A stretch of 64,000 nt of DNA from a bacterium (GTDB lineage Bacteria > Patescibacteriota > Saccharimonadia > Saccharimonadales > UBA4665). The stretch spans positions 42,581 through 106,580 of the forward strand of contig JAJZAD010000003.1 of NCBI GenBank assembly GCA_021799575.1, in the 5' to 3' direction. A model generated the notes under the pieces. The model was not told the DNA's origin, made no database searches, and saw only the letters and a program-made list of their open reading frames with translations. The translations under genes and the position numbers were made by a program. Shown piece after piece: positions 55,685 to 63,921 of this stretch. How positions within the stretch are numbered: the first letter of the stretch is position 1; each line of letters starts with the position of its first letter.

Positions 55685-56126
55685 CATCTTCTTTTGGATT
55701 TTCAAACACTCCGAGGTCCTTTAAGGCTTTCCAGAAACCAAGCAATCCTTTTTTAAGTTCGATTTTAGTCAGCTTAATTTCCCCTTCTCTAACTTTATTG
55801 GTTAATTTATGGCTAAACCACACCATATCGTTAGCGCTGAGTTCGTGTTGGGCGGAAACTAATCTCTCTCCCATGGTTTTACCCTTAAAATGGCGTTTTT
55901 TCAAAGCTGTATCAAGTAGTTTATCCGCTTCAACCAAGGCTTTTTTCCAGGTAGTCTTTCTTACAAGTAAACGCTGGATATCTTGCCAGCGCTTATTATA
56001 GTTAACCTTAATGTGTATATTTAAAACCAGCGTCACAACGAATGCGATTACTAGTATGAGTGCAACTGCAAGGATTGAATACTCTAGCGTATGATGACTT
56101 GGTAAATAGCTTCTAGTCACGCTCAT
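55677..56126 (-). CDS. Membrane-anchored protein encoded inside the gatCAB operon
   Basis: A 149-residue protein with one N-terminal transmembrane helix (about 15-37) and a cytosolic, helical remainder containing WKKALVEADKLLDTALKKR, GKTMGERL, and VWFSHKLTNKVREGE. I recall proteins of this pattern (EADKLLD... GERL... AHKLRN) in CPR genomes, but no function is known to me. Its start overlaps the gatA stop by 14 bases and its end overlaps the gatB start by 8, so it is translated as part of the operon. It may tether GatCAB or another helical partner to the membrane (speculation). Confidence 0.88.
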   Translation of the reverse strand: MSVTRSYLPSHHTLEYSILAVALILVIAFVVTLVLNIHIKVNYNKRWQDIQRLLVRKTTWKKALVEADKLLDTALKKRHFKGKTMGERLVSAQHELSANDMVWFSHKLTNKVREGEIKLTKIELKKGLLGFWKALKDLGVFENPKEDDE

Positions 56127-57564
56127 TTATTAACTCCTCTATAGCCATAGACAGTGCTAGCAAATTACGATCATCTCTTTGTCGAGCCATGACCTGAAGT
56201 CCGATTGGCAAATTGTCTTTGCTGAAGGCTATCGGTATTGAAACCGCCGGAATACCGACTAAGTTAGCTCCAACCGTCATTACATCTGCTAAATACATAT
56301 CCAACGGATTTGCTGATTTTTCACCTATCTTAAAAGGTAGCGAAGGTGTTACAGGGCCGATCAAATAATCTACTTGTTCAAAAGCCGCTTTAAACTCTTC
56401 AATTAGTTTAGTTCTGACCGTCATAGCTTTCTTATAATAAGCGTCATAGTAACCGCTGCTTAGCACAAATGTGCCGATCATTATCCTACGTTTAGCCTCT
56501 TTACCGAAACCTATACCACGAGAGCGTATGTAACCACTATCCAAATCCTTAACATCAGCATTAAAATAGCCATAGCGAACGCCGTCATACCGACTTAAGT
56601 TAGAGCTAACTTCGGCGGGACAGATAATATAGTAACAAGCTAAAGCTAAGTCAATAGAAGGCAGGGATATCTCTTTCATCTCCGCTCCCCTAGACCTAAT
56701 GTGTTCAACAGTAGAGTTTAAAGCTACTGTAATCTCGTTGTTCACTCCTTGGTTTAGATACTCTTTAACTAAGCCAATCTTAACACCTCCAAGATTCAAA
56801 GCCGAAATGTCAGAATAGCCTTTAGGATCAGATTTAACAGTGGTAGAGTCTAGCGTGTCTTGCCCGGATATTACATCCAAAACAACGGCAGCATCTTTAG
56901 CAGAGGTCGTTATTGGTCCGATACAATCTAAACTGCTACCCATGGCAACTACACCATTACGGCTCACCAGCCCATATGTCGGTTTCAATCCGAAAGCAGC
57001 GCAGAACGCTGCCGGCTGACGAATTGACCCGCCGGTATCTGTACCCAAAGCAAACGGAACCATACCTAAAGCTACCGCTGCAGCCGAACCCCCGGAAGAT
57101 CCGCCTGGTACTCTGGTTTTATCATAAGGATTCTTGGTAACAAAAAAATCACTGTTTTCAGTACTGGCACCGTGGGCAAAAGCGTCAAGGTTTGCCTTAG
57201 CGACACATATAGCACCTTCCGCTTCAAGCCTGCTGATAGCTGTAGCTTGATAAGGAGCTATAAAGCCCTTTAAGATATTGCTTGCGGCGGTTGTTTCGCT
57301 GTCCGTCAATAAGAAATTATCCTTTGCAATAAACGGCACACCCGCCAACTTTCCCGGGTTTTTACCTTCATTAACGAATTTATCTATCTGTTTAGCATGT
57401 GCTAAAGCACGATTTTCGAGTGTTAAAATCACGGCGTTGTATTCTTGATAGGTTTTAATTTCTTTTAATGAACGCTCGATTAAGCTGGTTGCCGATATTC
57501 TTTTAGACCTTACCGACTCAGCAAGTGATTCAATGGGTTCCCATTGCCCCCAACGACGTTTCAC
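56113..57564 (-). CDS. gatA: Asp/Glu-tRNA(Asn/Gln) amidotransferase subunit A
   Basis: GatA (483 residues) is the glutaminase/amidase subunit. The amidase-signature Ser-cis-Ser-Lys triad is present as Lys81 (IAKDNF), Ser156 (PGGSSGGS) and Ser180 (DTGGSIRQPA), with the same spacing as in GatA of other bacteria. It starts two bases after gatC. Presence of GatCAB implies the organism makes Gln- and/or Asn-tRNA indirectly. Confidence 0.97.
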   Translation of the reverse strand: MKRRWGQWEPIESLAESVRSKRISATSLIERSLKEIKTYQEYNAVILTLENRALAHAKQIDKFVNEGKNPGKLAGVPFIAKDNFLLTDSETTAASNILKGFIAPYQATAISRLEAEGAICVAKANLDAFAHGASTENSDFFVTKNPYDKTRVPGGSSGGSAAAVALGMVPFALGTDTGGSIRQPAAFCAAFGLKPTYGLVSRNGVVAMGSSLDCIGPITTSAKDAAVVLDVISGQDTLDSTTVKSDPKGYSDISALNLGGVKIGLVKEYLNQGVNNEITVALNSTVEHIRSRGAEMKEISLPSIDLALACYYIICPAEVSSNLSRYDGVRYGYFNADVKDLDSGYIRSRGIGFGKEAKRRIMIGTFVLSSGYYDAYYKKAMTVRTKLIEEFKAAFEQVDYLIGPVTPSLPFKIGEKSANPLDMYLADVMTVGANLVGIPAVSIPIAFSKDNLPIGLQVMARQRDDRNLLALSMAIEELINERD

Positions 57565-57566
57565 GG

Positions 57567-57860
57567 CTAACCTACCATTCGTTTTACTTTTATCTGCTCG
57601 TCTTTAACAAACGGAACGTTTTCTAGCAGTTTCTTTGGCTGATAACCATAATCAATCAGCTTGTCATCCCGCATCACGTTAGTCAGACCGGTTACCTGAT
57701 TAGTAGGTGAAAGCTGATCGGTATCTACGTTCTTCAACTGCTCCACGTATGTAAGTATGTTACTTAACTCAGTTCTAAATTCTTCAACTTCGAACTCTGT
57801 TAAGTCAAGACGCGCTAAATAAGCCAACTTCAGCACTTCTTCCTTAGATAGCTTTGCCAT
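57567..57860 (-). CDS. gatC: Asp/Glu-tRNA(Asn/Gln) amidotransferase subunit C
   Basis: A 97-residue protein with the GatC pattern: KLSKEEVLKLAYLARLDLTE at the start, NILTYVEQLKNVDT in the middle, NVMRDD, and ENVPFVKDEQIKVKRMV at the end. GatC wraps around GatA and stabilises the complex. First gene of the operon; 137 bases with no clear gene separate it from uvrB. Confidence 0.95.
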   Translation of the reverse strand: MAKLSKEEVLKLAYLARLDLTEFEVEEFRTELSNILTYVEQLKNVDTDQLSPTNQVTGLTNVMRDDKLIDYGYQPKKLLENVPFVKDEQIKVKRMVG

Positions 57861-57997
57861 ATTTAAGCTTAATTGTACATCAGTTTGTGGTTTTTTATGT
57901 AGTAGTTATTAAAATAAGGTTCCAAACAGATTATTTAACCATCACGGTAACCTTTAGTGTTGTTATTATTAAAAAAGTATTTAATTTATTACTGAAA

Positions 57998-59965
57998 CTA
58001 GTTAGAACCATATTTAGAATTTATTTCGTTAATTAAATCTCTTAGCTCTGCTGCTTTTTCAAATTGTAAATTAGCTGCCGCCATCTCCATCTGTGCCTTT
58101 AAATCTTTAAGTAGGAATGGATACTCGTCCTTTGGAATCCGTTTTAAGTTAAGCTTCTTCTCTTTAGCGGTTTCACCTAGACGTAAGCGCGCCTCAACCT
58201 CTCTGGTAATAGTCTTGGGTTTAATGCCGTGTTGGCGGTTGTACACTTCTTGAATTTGTCGACGGCGATTAGTTTCATCTATCGCGGAACGCATGCTTTC
58301 CGTCACCGTATCCGCGTACATAAAGACATGCCCTTCTTCATGTCTAGCCGCCCGGCCGATGATTTGTATGAGTGCCTGTTCGCTGCGCAAAAAGCCTTCC
58401 TTGTCGGCATCAAGAATAGCAACGAAAGACACTTCCGGTAGATCCAGTCCTTCACGCAACAAATTAATACCTACTAAAACGTCATAGACTCCCAACCTTA
58501 AATCTCGGAGTATATCACTCCGTTCAAGGGTGTTGATATCGCTATGTAAGTAAGCAACTTTAATATCCAAATCGGCTAGATAGTCAGCAAGATCTTCCGC
58601 CATGCGTTTGGTCAGAGTAGTCACTAACACTCTTTGTTTTTTTGTAACTGTGCTTTTAATTTCATCGATCAGATCATCTATTTGCCCATCAACCGGTTTA
58701 ACACTTATTAACGGATCCAGTATCCCAGTAGGGCGGATTACTTGTTGAGCAGGGCTCGGACTAAGTTTTAGCTCGTACTCGGCGGGAGTAGCCGATACGA
58801 ATATAACCTGATTAATATGACGCTCAAACTCTGAAAAAGTCAGAGGACGGTTGTCTAAAGCACTGGGCAGTCTAAAACCATATTCGACCAGTACTTCTTT
58901 TCTTGCTCTGTCACCGTTGTACATACCTCTTACTTGCGGAATAGTCATATGCGATTCATCGATTATCATTAGAAAGTCATCGGGAAAATAGTCAAGCAGG
59001 GTGGCAGGCTGTTCCCCTGGCTCTCTATTAGTCAAATACCGGCTATAATTTTCTATACCTTTCACGAAACCGGTTTCAGCCATCATCTCAAGATCGAAAC
59101 GCGTACGTTGTTCTAAGCGCTGAGCTTCTAATAATTTTCCGTTTTGTTTAAACCAACGTAGTCTTTCATCTAATTCGTTCTCGATCTGACTGAGAGCCAG
59201 TTTAAGTTTGTCGCCTGGTGTAACAAAGTGCGACCCAGGAAAAATCTTAAGATTGCTCAAAGCTTTAACTAGCTCTCCGGACAATGGATTAAGTTGAATG
59301 ATCCGTTCTATTTGATCGCCAAAGAATTCAATTCGATAAGCACTTTCTTCACCTGCCGGAAAGACGTCAATTACGTCGCCACGTACACGAAACGATCCGC
59401 GGTGAAAGTCTATGTCATTACGCTCATACTGGATATCCGTTAGATGTCGCAAAAATTTATCCCGTTTACGCAGTTCTCCTGTCTGCAGGCTTATCGCCAA
59501 AGACGAGTAATCCTCAACGCTTCCGATTCCGTAAATGCATGATACGCTGGCCACGATTATTACATCGTGCCGCGTAAGCAGGGCATCAGTAGCGGCGTGC
59601 CTGAGTCGGTCGATCTCTTCATTTATTTGACTGTCCTTTTCGATATAAGTATCGCTCCTAGGTATATATGCCTCGGGTTGGTAATAATCAAAGTAACTGA
59701 CGAAATAATGCACAGCGTTGTTTGGGAAAAAACGTTTAAACTCGCCATACAGCTGAGCGGCAAGCGTTTTATTGTGACTTAAGACCAGTACCGGCTTCTT
59801 AAAGCGGCTAATTACATTACTGACAGTATAGGTTTTACCGGATCCCGTGGCACCAAGTAACGTTTGGTATTTGGCACCACTAGCTACACCTTCTGCCAAC
59901 TGGGCTATTGCTTCAGGTTGATCGCCCATAGGCTTATAATCACCAGCTAGTTCAAACAGGCTCAT
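57998..59965 (-). CDS. uvrB: UvrABC excinuclease subunit UvrB
   Basis: UvrB (655 residues) is the damage-verifying helicase of nucleotide excision repair. Walker A is GATGSGKT (39-46), the beta-hairpin region contains [18 protein letters not shown], helicase motifs run through [15 protein letters not shown] and RAARHEEG, and the C-terminal UVR motif ([11 protein letters not shown]) binds UvrC. An AGGAG site precedes the ATG. No LexA-type operator is recognisable upstream. Confidence 0.97.
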   Translation of the reverse strand: MSLFELAGDYKPMGDQPEAIAQLAEGVASGAKYQTLLGATGSGKTYTVSNVISRFKKPVLVLSHNKTLAAQLYGEFKRFFPNNAVHYFVSYFDYYQPEAYIPRSDTYIEKDSQINEEIDRLRHAATDALLTRHDVIIVASVSCIYGIGSVEDYSSLAISLQTGELRKRDKFLRHLTDIQYERNDIDFHRGSFRVRGDVIDVFPAGEESAYRIEFFGDQIERIIQLNPLSGELVKALSNLKIFPGSHFVTPGDKLKLALSQIENELDERLRWFKQNGKLLEAQRLEQRTRFDLEMMAETGFVKGIENYSRYLTNREPGEQPATLLDYFPDDFLMIIDESHMTIPQVRGMYNGDRARKEVLVEYGFRLPSALDNRPLTFSEFERHINQVIFVSATPAEYELKLSPSPAQQVIRPTGILDPLISVKPVDGQIDDLIDEIKSTVTKKQRVLVTTLTKRMAEDLADYLADLDIKVAYLHSDINTLERSDILRDLRLGVYDVLVGINLLREGLDLPEVSFVAILDADKEGFLRSEQALIQIIGRAARHEEGHVFMYADTVTESMRSAIDETNRRRQIQEVYNRQHGIKPKTITREVEARLRLGETAKEKKLNLKRIPKDEYPFLLKDLKAQMEMAAANLQFEKAAELRDLINEINSKYGSN

Positions 59966-59993
59966 TACTCAATCTCCTAGATCGTATCTATAA

Positions 59994-60002
59994 ATTGTAG
60001 CA
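59994..60002 (-). promoter_or_regulatory. Extended -10 promoter of uvrB
   Basis: On the minus strand TGC directly precedes TACAAT (59999-59994); the -35 region is weak. The leader would be about 25 bases with an AGGAG site. Confidence 0.45.
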
Positions 60003-60031
60003 GTAAGATTACATCACTAGTAGGTAATCGA

Positions 60032-60598
60032 TCAGTAATAAAGATTTTTGTACTTTCCGTGTTCCCGATCTAAAACACGAGTTATTTGTTCAATCAAATT
60101 GGACGCATCGTCACTAAAAAGTACTTCCATGCCATCTCTAAGCGGATGAGCTAAAGATATAAGGGTTTTAACTTCTTCACTAATGCCGCCAGCACCTTGC
60201 AAAAAACCGATCGGGGTATTGCTTTCAATCGCAATTGTGAATTCGTGCAAGGTACCCATCCTCCCGCCGATCGACACAACGGCATCACTGGAAGTAATCA
60301 GCAGTGTATCGCGGCCGATATAATGTAATCCTGAATATAAAATGGTGTCATACGCTTCGGTCGGTAAACGGTACTTCATAATATGTTCGATCTTCGACGA
60401 CGCCGGACTGATACCTAAGCTCATTGGGCCGCCGGCATTTTTATAACTTTGAGCAGTATAATTTGGCAAGCCGATAGTAGCCCCACTCAGTAATGTATGG
60501 CCAGCTTTGGCTATTGCCACGCCCATTGCCTGAGCTAGCCTTTTGCCCTCTTCAACGCTTTCACCTCTAGCTGCTCCCGAAATTGCTATCTGATACAT
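60032..60598 (-). CDS. SLOG/LOG-like nucleotide-binding protein
   Basis: A 188-residue Rossmann-like protein with an N-terminal ISGAARGESVEEGKRLAQAM and the loop VVSIGGRMGTLHEFTIAIES, a variant of the LOG family PGGxGTxxE motif (here GGRMGTLHE). Relatives include LOG-type phosphoribohydrolases that cleave nucleotide 5'-monophosphates and SLOG sensors of nucleotide ligands. I cannot distinguish an enzyme from a sensor. It is the last gene of a probable operon with the 420-residue protein and a PfkB kinase. Confidence 0.8.
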   Translation of the reverse strand: MYQIAISGAARGESVEEGKRLAQAMGVAIAKAGHTLLSGATIGLPNYTAQSYKNAGGPMSLGISPASSKIEHIMKYRLPTEAYDTILYSGLHYIGRDTLLITSSDAVVSIGGRMGTLHEFTIAIESNTPIGFLQGAGGISEEVKTLISLAHPLRDGMEVLFSDDASNLIEQITRVLDREHGKYKNLYY

Positions 60599-60625
60599 AC
60601 TTATTGTCTCCTTTAAAAAAACCGT

Positions 60626-61888
60626 TTAATAATTTTCTGCCAGCACCGGTTCCGGCTCTAAATTGCCACCCAAGTCTTTATTGATAATTTCGCTTAACGG
60701 ATTAGGTCTGATATACCTGGCCATTAGTTCTTGAAGTAAACTTCTCTTTGCGTGGTGAATATAATGCCCGGGATAAACTTTGCGGTTAAGTAAGCTTAGG
60801 GCATTATCCAGAACATTAAAAGACACAATCCGATCGCCGTAAGGGTAACTAAGGTAACCACAATCTTTCCAGTATTCCATTTCCGGAGCGATTTTGTGAA
60901 TTTGTTCTTCTACCGGACGCCAACCGGTCGGATTAATATTCATTAGTCCTGTATCCAATTTAATCTGCTCCTTTTGTGCAGTTGATCGATGATGAAAGAA
61001 GCGGTACACACTTTCCCAAGTTAAGGGTGAGTTAAACCACTCGGCATTTTTTATTATCGGTTCATCGCCAGCCGCTTGATACAATCGACGACCGAAGTCT
61101 TTGGAAACCTGATTAAGTCTTAAGTATGTGCTGCTGATATAAATATCGTTTAAACCGTTTAGGGCAATAGCTAGGGTTAAGGTTGTTAAACCGGCAACCG
61201 GAATATTGGGAATAGGTAAAATAATTAAGCTGCCTAGTTCTTTATCAACCAGTACCGGCTGTTTAAATTGGGCCAGCATTTGTTTGGCGGCCATCGACCA
61301 TCTATCAGAATTTAAGGCATATACTTTGACCGGCCGGTCCTCGAAGTCCTGAGGTTTTAGTGACTTTAACTTATTATCGTAACAATGCTGCCAGGTAACC
61401 GATTCCAAAACCAAAGCAGCATTCACAATCAGTGGCAACGGTTCATGTTTAATTAACGAATTAATAGAACGGTAATTGAGTAACTTCATCATCCTTTTCG
61501 GTGGTAGCTGTAACAGCATACGTTTTGCAACCGAAGATTTAATCACAAATTGATTCGTATTTCCGCTGATTTCTGTAATCGCTTCAGCAATACCTTCATT
61601 AATGTTGGCAGCTGAATTTACCCTATAAGCACTAATCTTCCGCAATCTTTTAATCAACAGCTGATCGTCAGCCTTCAGTTTTTCCTGTAAAGCTCTGAAT
61701 AACTCTTCTCCAGTTGTATCCTTCGGATCCAGCCCGAGTGCGGCAATTTTAGCTCTGGATAGATTTAATAAACTAACACTTAAACGAATATCTTCACAGC
61801 TATATCCAGAGCTAGATTCCAAACTTGCAACAGTCTGCCTGAACTGAGGCTCCTTGGCTTCTAATAACTGTGATAGCAACTTGGTCAT
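60626..61888 (-). CDS. Conserved-looking protein of unknown function
   Basis: A 420-residue soluble protein that I do not recognise. The N-terminal 130 residues are helical and charged, with no membrane segment. A middle alpha/beta region has IILPIPNIPVAGLTTLTLAI, a hydrophobic strand-loop-helix. The C-terminal part has several Trp, Tyr and His residues (WEYRFFHHR-like region, PYGDRIVSFNVLDNAL, PGHYIHHAKRSLLQELMARY). No nucleotide-binding loop is evident. It sits between the PfkB kinase (68 bases) and the SLOG-like gene (27 bases) on the same strand. Confidence 0.85.
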   Translation of the reverse strand: MTKLLSQLLEAKEPQFRQTVASLESSSGYSCEDIRLSVSLLNLSRAKIAALGLDPKDTTGEELFRALQEKLKADDQLLIKRLRKISAYRVNSAANINEGIAEAITEISGNTNQFVIKSSVAKRMLLQLPPKRMMKLLNYRSINSLIKHEPLPLIVNAALVLESVTWQHCYDNKLKSLKPQDFEDRPVKVYALNSDRWSMAAKQMLAQFKQPVLVDKELGSLIILPIPNIPVAGLTTLTLAIALNGLNDIYISSTYLRLNQVSKDFGRRLYQAAGDEPIIKNAEWFNSPLTWESVYRFFHHRSTAQKEQIKLDTGLMNINPTGWRPVEEQIHKIAPEMEYWKDCGYLSYPYGDRIVSFNVLDNALSLLNRKVYPGHYIHHAKRSLLQELMARYIRPNPLSEIINKDLGGNLEPEPVLAENY

Positions 61889-61956
61889 TTGAATTATATT
61901 TTTGTTACCTCTAAACTGATTAACAATCTCATCCTAGCATAAGCAGTGTTTAGTTT

Positions 61957-62961
61957 CTAGAGAGGTTCAGCACGATACCAATCGGGGGCTTGTGTAAGAA
62001 AACGCTCTAATTCGTTTTCACTTAGTAATCCCGCTTGGGCGCCAACCTTTTGTAACACACTCATAGAATTAATCGGCGCCCATTGCAAAGCGCCTTCAAT
62101 ATTATTGCCTTTTATAAGGGCGGCAACGAAAGTCGAAGAAAAAGCGTCACCCGCGCCGGTACGGTCTACCGGCGGCGCCGGATCGGGATAAAGTGGCATC
62201 TTCAGAATTTGTTTTTGATCACTGGCAACAGCGCCGTTCGGCCCGTCTGTAATTACGGCTATCTTAGCACCTAATCGATGCATTCTGGTTAGCAGATCGT
62301 GATAGTCGTTATAGTCACCGCCTGTAACATTGACTGCTTCTTCACGGTTTAATATTAACACTTCACTGTGGGCGTATATGCGTTTAAGCCTTTCGACTCC
62401 TGCTTCCATTTGGAAGGTACCGGGTTGAAAGGCCAGTTTAACCTCAGGATGCTCATCAAGCCAATCGGCAATCTGGTCATGATATTCCATAGAGTTCTTA
62501 GATATTGAGCTGAAATAAATCCATTCTGGTACTTCGTCAGGTCTTAGATGAGGCCAATGGTAGTCATAATTTTCGTGTCTGATTAAAATCGTTCGTTCTA
62601 CGTGATAACGCAATACGTAATGAATGTTACTGATTTTGTTCGGATTGATGCGTACGAACCGACTATCTACTTTATTCCGGTGCAAAGAGTCGATCATGTC
62701 CCGTCCCGCTTGATCGTCGCCAACATTAGTGACGAAAGCCGCGTTTAGTCCTAATCTAGCAAACGACACCGCAGCGTTAGAAGCATTGCCTACTCCTCTG
62801 ATGGTTTCTACCGTATCATAAGGTATTTTTGTGGCGAACGGCATTGCCAACCAGCGTCCTCCTTGATCATCGGTATATTCTCTTGCCTGATCGTCTAATA
62901 ATTTTATGAAAACGTCTGTAACTATATCACCGACACTGATTACGTTTATTTTATCTGCCAT
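61957..62961 (-). CDS. PfkB-family sugar or nucleoside kinase
   Basis: A 334-residue ribokinase-like kinase. The N-terminal signature region is VGNASNAAVSFARLGLNAAF and the C-terminal signature DRTGAGDAFSSTF contains the catalytic Asp of GAGD (about residue 267). The substrate (ribose, nucleoside, fructose or other) cannot be read from sequence. It probably forms an operon with the upstream 82-residue coiled-coil protein and the two downstream genes. Confidence 0.9.
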   Translation of the reverse strand: MADKINVISVGDIVTDVFIKLLDDQAREYTDDQGGRWLAMPFATKIPYDTVETIRGVGNASNAAVSFARLGLNAAFVTNVGDDQAGRDMIDSLHRNKVDSRFVRINPNKISNIHYVLRYHVERTILIRHENYDYHWPHLRPDEVPEWIYFSSISKNSMEYHDQIADWLDEHPEVKLAFQPGTFQMEAGVERLKRIYAHSEVLILNREEAVNVTGGDYNDYHDLLTRMHRLGAKIAVITDGPNGAVASDQKQILKMPLYPDPAPPVDRTGAGDAFSSTFVAALIKGNNIEGALQWAPINSMSVLQKVGAQAGLLSENELERFLTQAPDWYRAEPL

Positions 62962-62987
62962 GGCCCACCTTATCTTAAATTTTTATA

Positions 62988-63236
62988 TCAATTATGGCTT
63001 GCTGTTTCTAATCTTAGTAATCGTCTATCCTGATCGTTAACTTGATTGCTTAAATCCGTAACAGCAGCTTTAACGACTTTAATGTCGTCAGCTACATTCT
63101 TTAAACCGGCCTCGATCTGGTCCAATTTAAGCTTGATTTCTGGAACCATTTTAACTGATTCTTGAATAGCACTTAACTGATCCGCTAACACTGATCCCAG
63201 AACCTGCTTTTTTTCTTCCTCACTTAGAGATTGCAT
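62988..63236 (-). CDS. Small coiled-coil protein of unknown function
   Basis: An 82-residue, almost entirely helical protein with heptad-like spacing (LKLDQIEAGLKNVADDIKVV, then DLSNQVNDQDRRLLRLE), no transmembrane helix and no cysteine. It lies 26 bases upstream of the PfkB kinase on the same strand, so is likely co-transcribed. Function unknown. Confidence 0.65.
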   Translation of the reverse strand: MQSLSEEEKKQVLGSVLADQLSAIQESVKMVPEIKLKLDQIEAGLKNVADDIKVVKAAVTDLSNQVNDQDRRLLRLETASHN

Positions 63237-63365
63237 TACTAATAATATAGTCCAATGCCGGTATTTTAGTAAAGCTTGTTTAATGCCTTTAAAAGTTTAT
63301 ACTATAGATTTAATATAAGTCGCTTGTTAAAAGATTAAAATCTTCGGTTATTTAGAAAATGAAAT

Positions 63366-63546
63366 AGCCGTGTGGAAAATAAGAGAAGTTAAGTAGAAAA
63401 ATAAAAAGTGGGAATAACCGTTAAAAAATATCGGTTAACATCACTATTTATGACTTCTCGCCACACGGCTGTAATACCCTCCGGGTTCCGGTTTTGCAAG
63501 CTGATTTAGCATGCGCACGGGCTTCTTTACCAATGCCTAGAGGGTA
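63366..63546 (-). ncRNA. Candidate structured RNA: multibranch domain plus long hairpin
   Basis: Domain 1 (63475-63546): TACCCTC/GAGGGTA closing stem enclosing three hairpins, CCGG-3-CCGG (63481-63491), GCAAGCT-5-AGCATGC with one mismatch (63496-63514) and GGGC/GCCT (about 63519-63538). Domain 2 (63366-63470): a perfect ten-base arm AGCCGTGTGG/CCACACGGCT, then GAGAAGT/ACTTCTC, then AGTG/CACT and TAACCG/CGGTTA nested inside. The area is GC-rich compared with flanks. I assign the minus strand because the 3' side there is U-rich, but the orientation is inference. It matches no riboswitch or housekeeping RNA that I recognise. Confidence 0.45.
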
Positions 63547-63563
63547 GGTTAAGGAGTAAGAAA

Positions 63564-63797
63564 TTAATCGTGTTCCTGAGGAATTGGGCAAGGTCCGTAT
63601 TTCAGACCTTTGAAATACCAATAACCCATTGGAATGAAAAAGATGTAACACGCTATTGCCATGCAGAGCATAATACCCTGAATATAGGACGAATTGAAAA
63701 CAAAACTCAAGATTAGGAAAAACGTGGCCGTAAACAATAGGCCGAACGCGATAGTCGCATCGACGTTAACCTCTTGAGAACTCGTCTGACTAGGCAA
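63564..63797 (-). CDS. Small two-helix membrane protein of unknown function
   Basis: A 77-residue protein with two transmembrane helices (about 15-33 and 38-58), followed by a short tail with KGLKYGPCPIPQEHD. The start is a TTG, but it has the best ribosome binding site in this part of the window (AAGGAGG five bases upstream), which supports both the start and the gene. The structured element at 63366-63546 lies just downstream. Function unknown. Confidence 0.75.
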   Translation of the reverse strand: MPSQTSSQEVNVDATIAFGLLFTATFFLILSFVFNSSYIQGIMLCMAIACYIFFIPMGYWYFKGLKYGPCPIPQEHD

Positions 63798-63815
63798 CTT
63801 GCCTCCTTATGCAAT

Positions 63816-63876
63816 CCACTTAATTGCATGTAATATAATACCATATTATACAAATTAAGTCTACTAAATTAAGTGG
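63816..63876. repeat. Inverted and direct AATTAAGT repeats between divergent genes
   Basis: CCACTTAATT (63816-63825) and AATTAAGTGG (63867-63876) are a perfect ten-base inverted repeat. AAATTAAGT occurs twice in direct orientation (63852 and 63866, 14 bases apart). A perfect TATAATA-cca-TATTATA palindrome (63834-63850) lies inside. It sits between the minus-strand membrane protein and the plus-strand gene starting at 63922 and may be an operator, or part of an element end. Confidence 0.5.
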
Positions 63877-63921
63877 GTTATGTAAGCCACTTGGTACAAG
63901 TCCATAGTCAGGAGGACAATT

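Noticed and set aside
63366..63470. Group II intron domain V, suggested by AGCCGTGTGG at the base of a hairpin
   Set aside because: Domain V has a 34-base hairpin with a two-base bulge and a short loop; here the loop is about 75 bases and no intron ORF or domain VI is present.
63448..63651. 67-residue minus-strand ORF overlapping the small membrane protein gene
   Set aside because: It has no ribosome binding site, overlaps the better-supported TTG-started gene in another frame, and its 3' half coincides with the palindromic structured element, which by itself keeps frames open.
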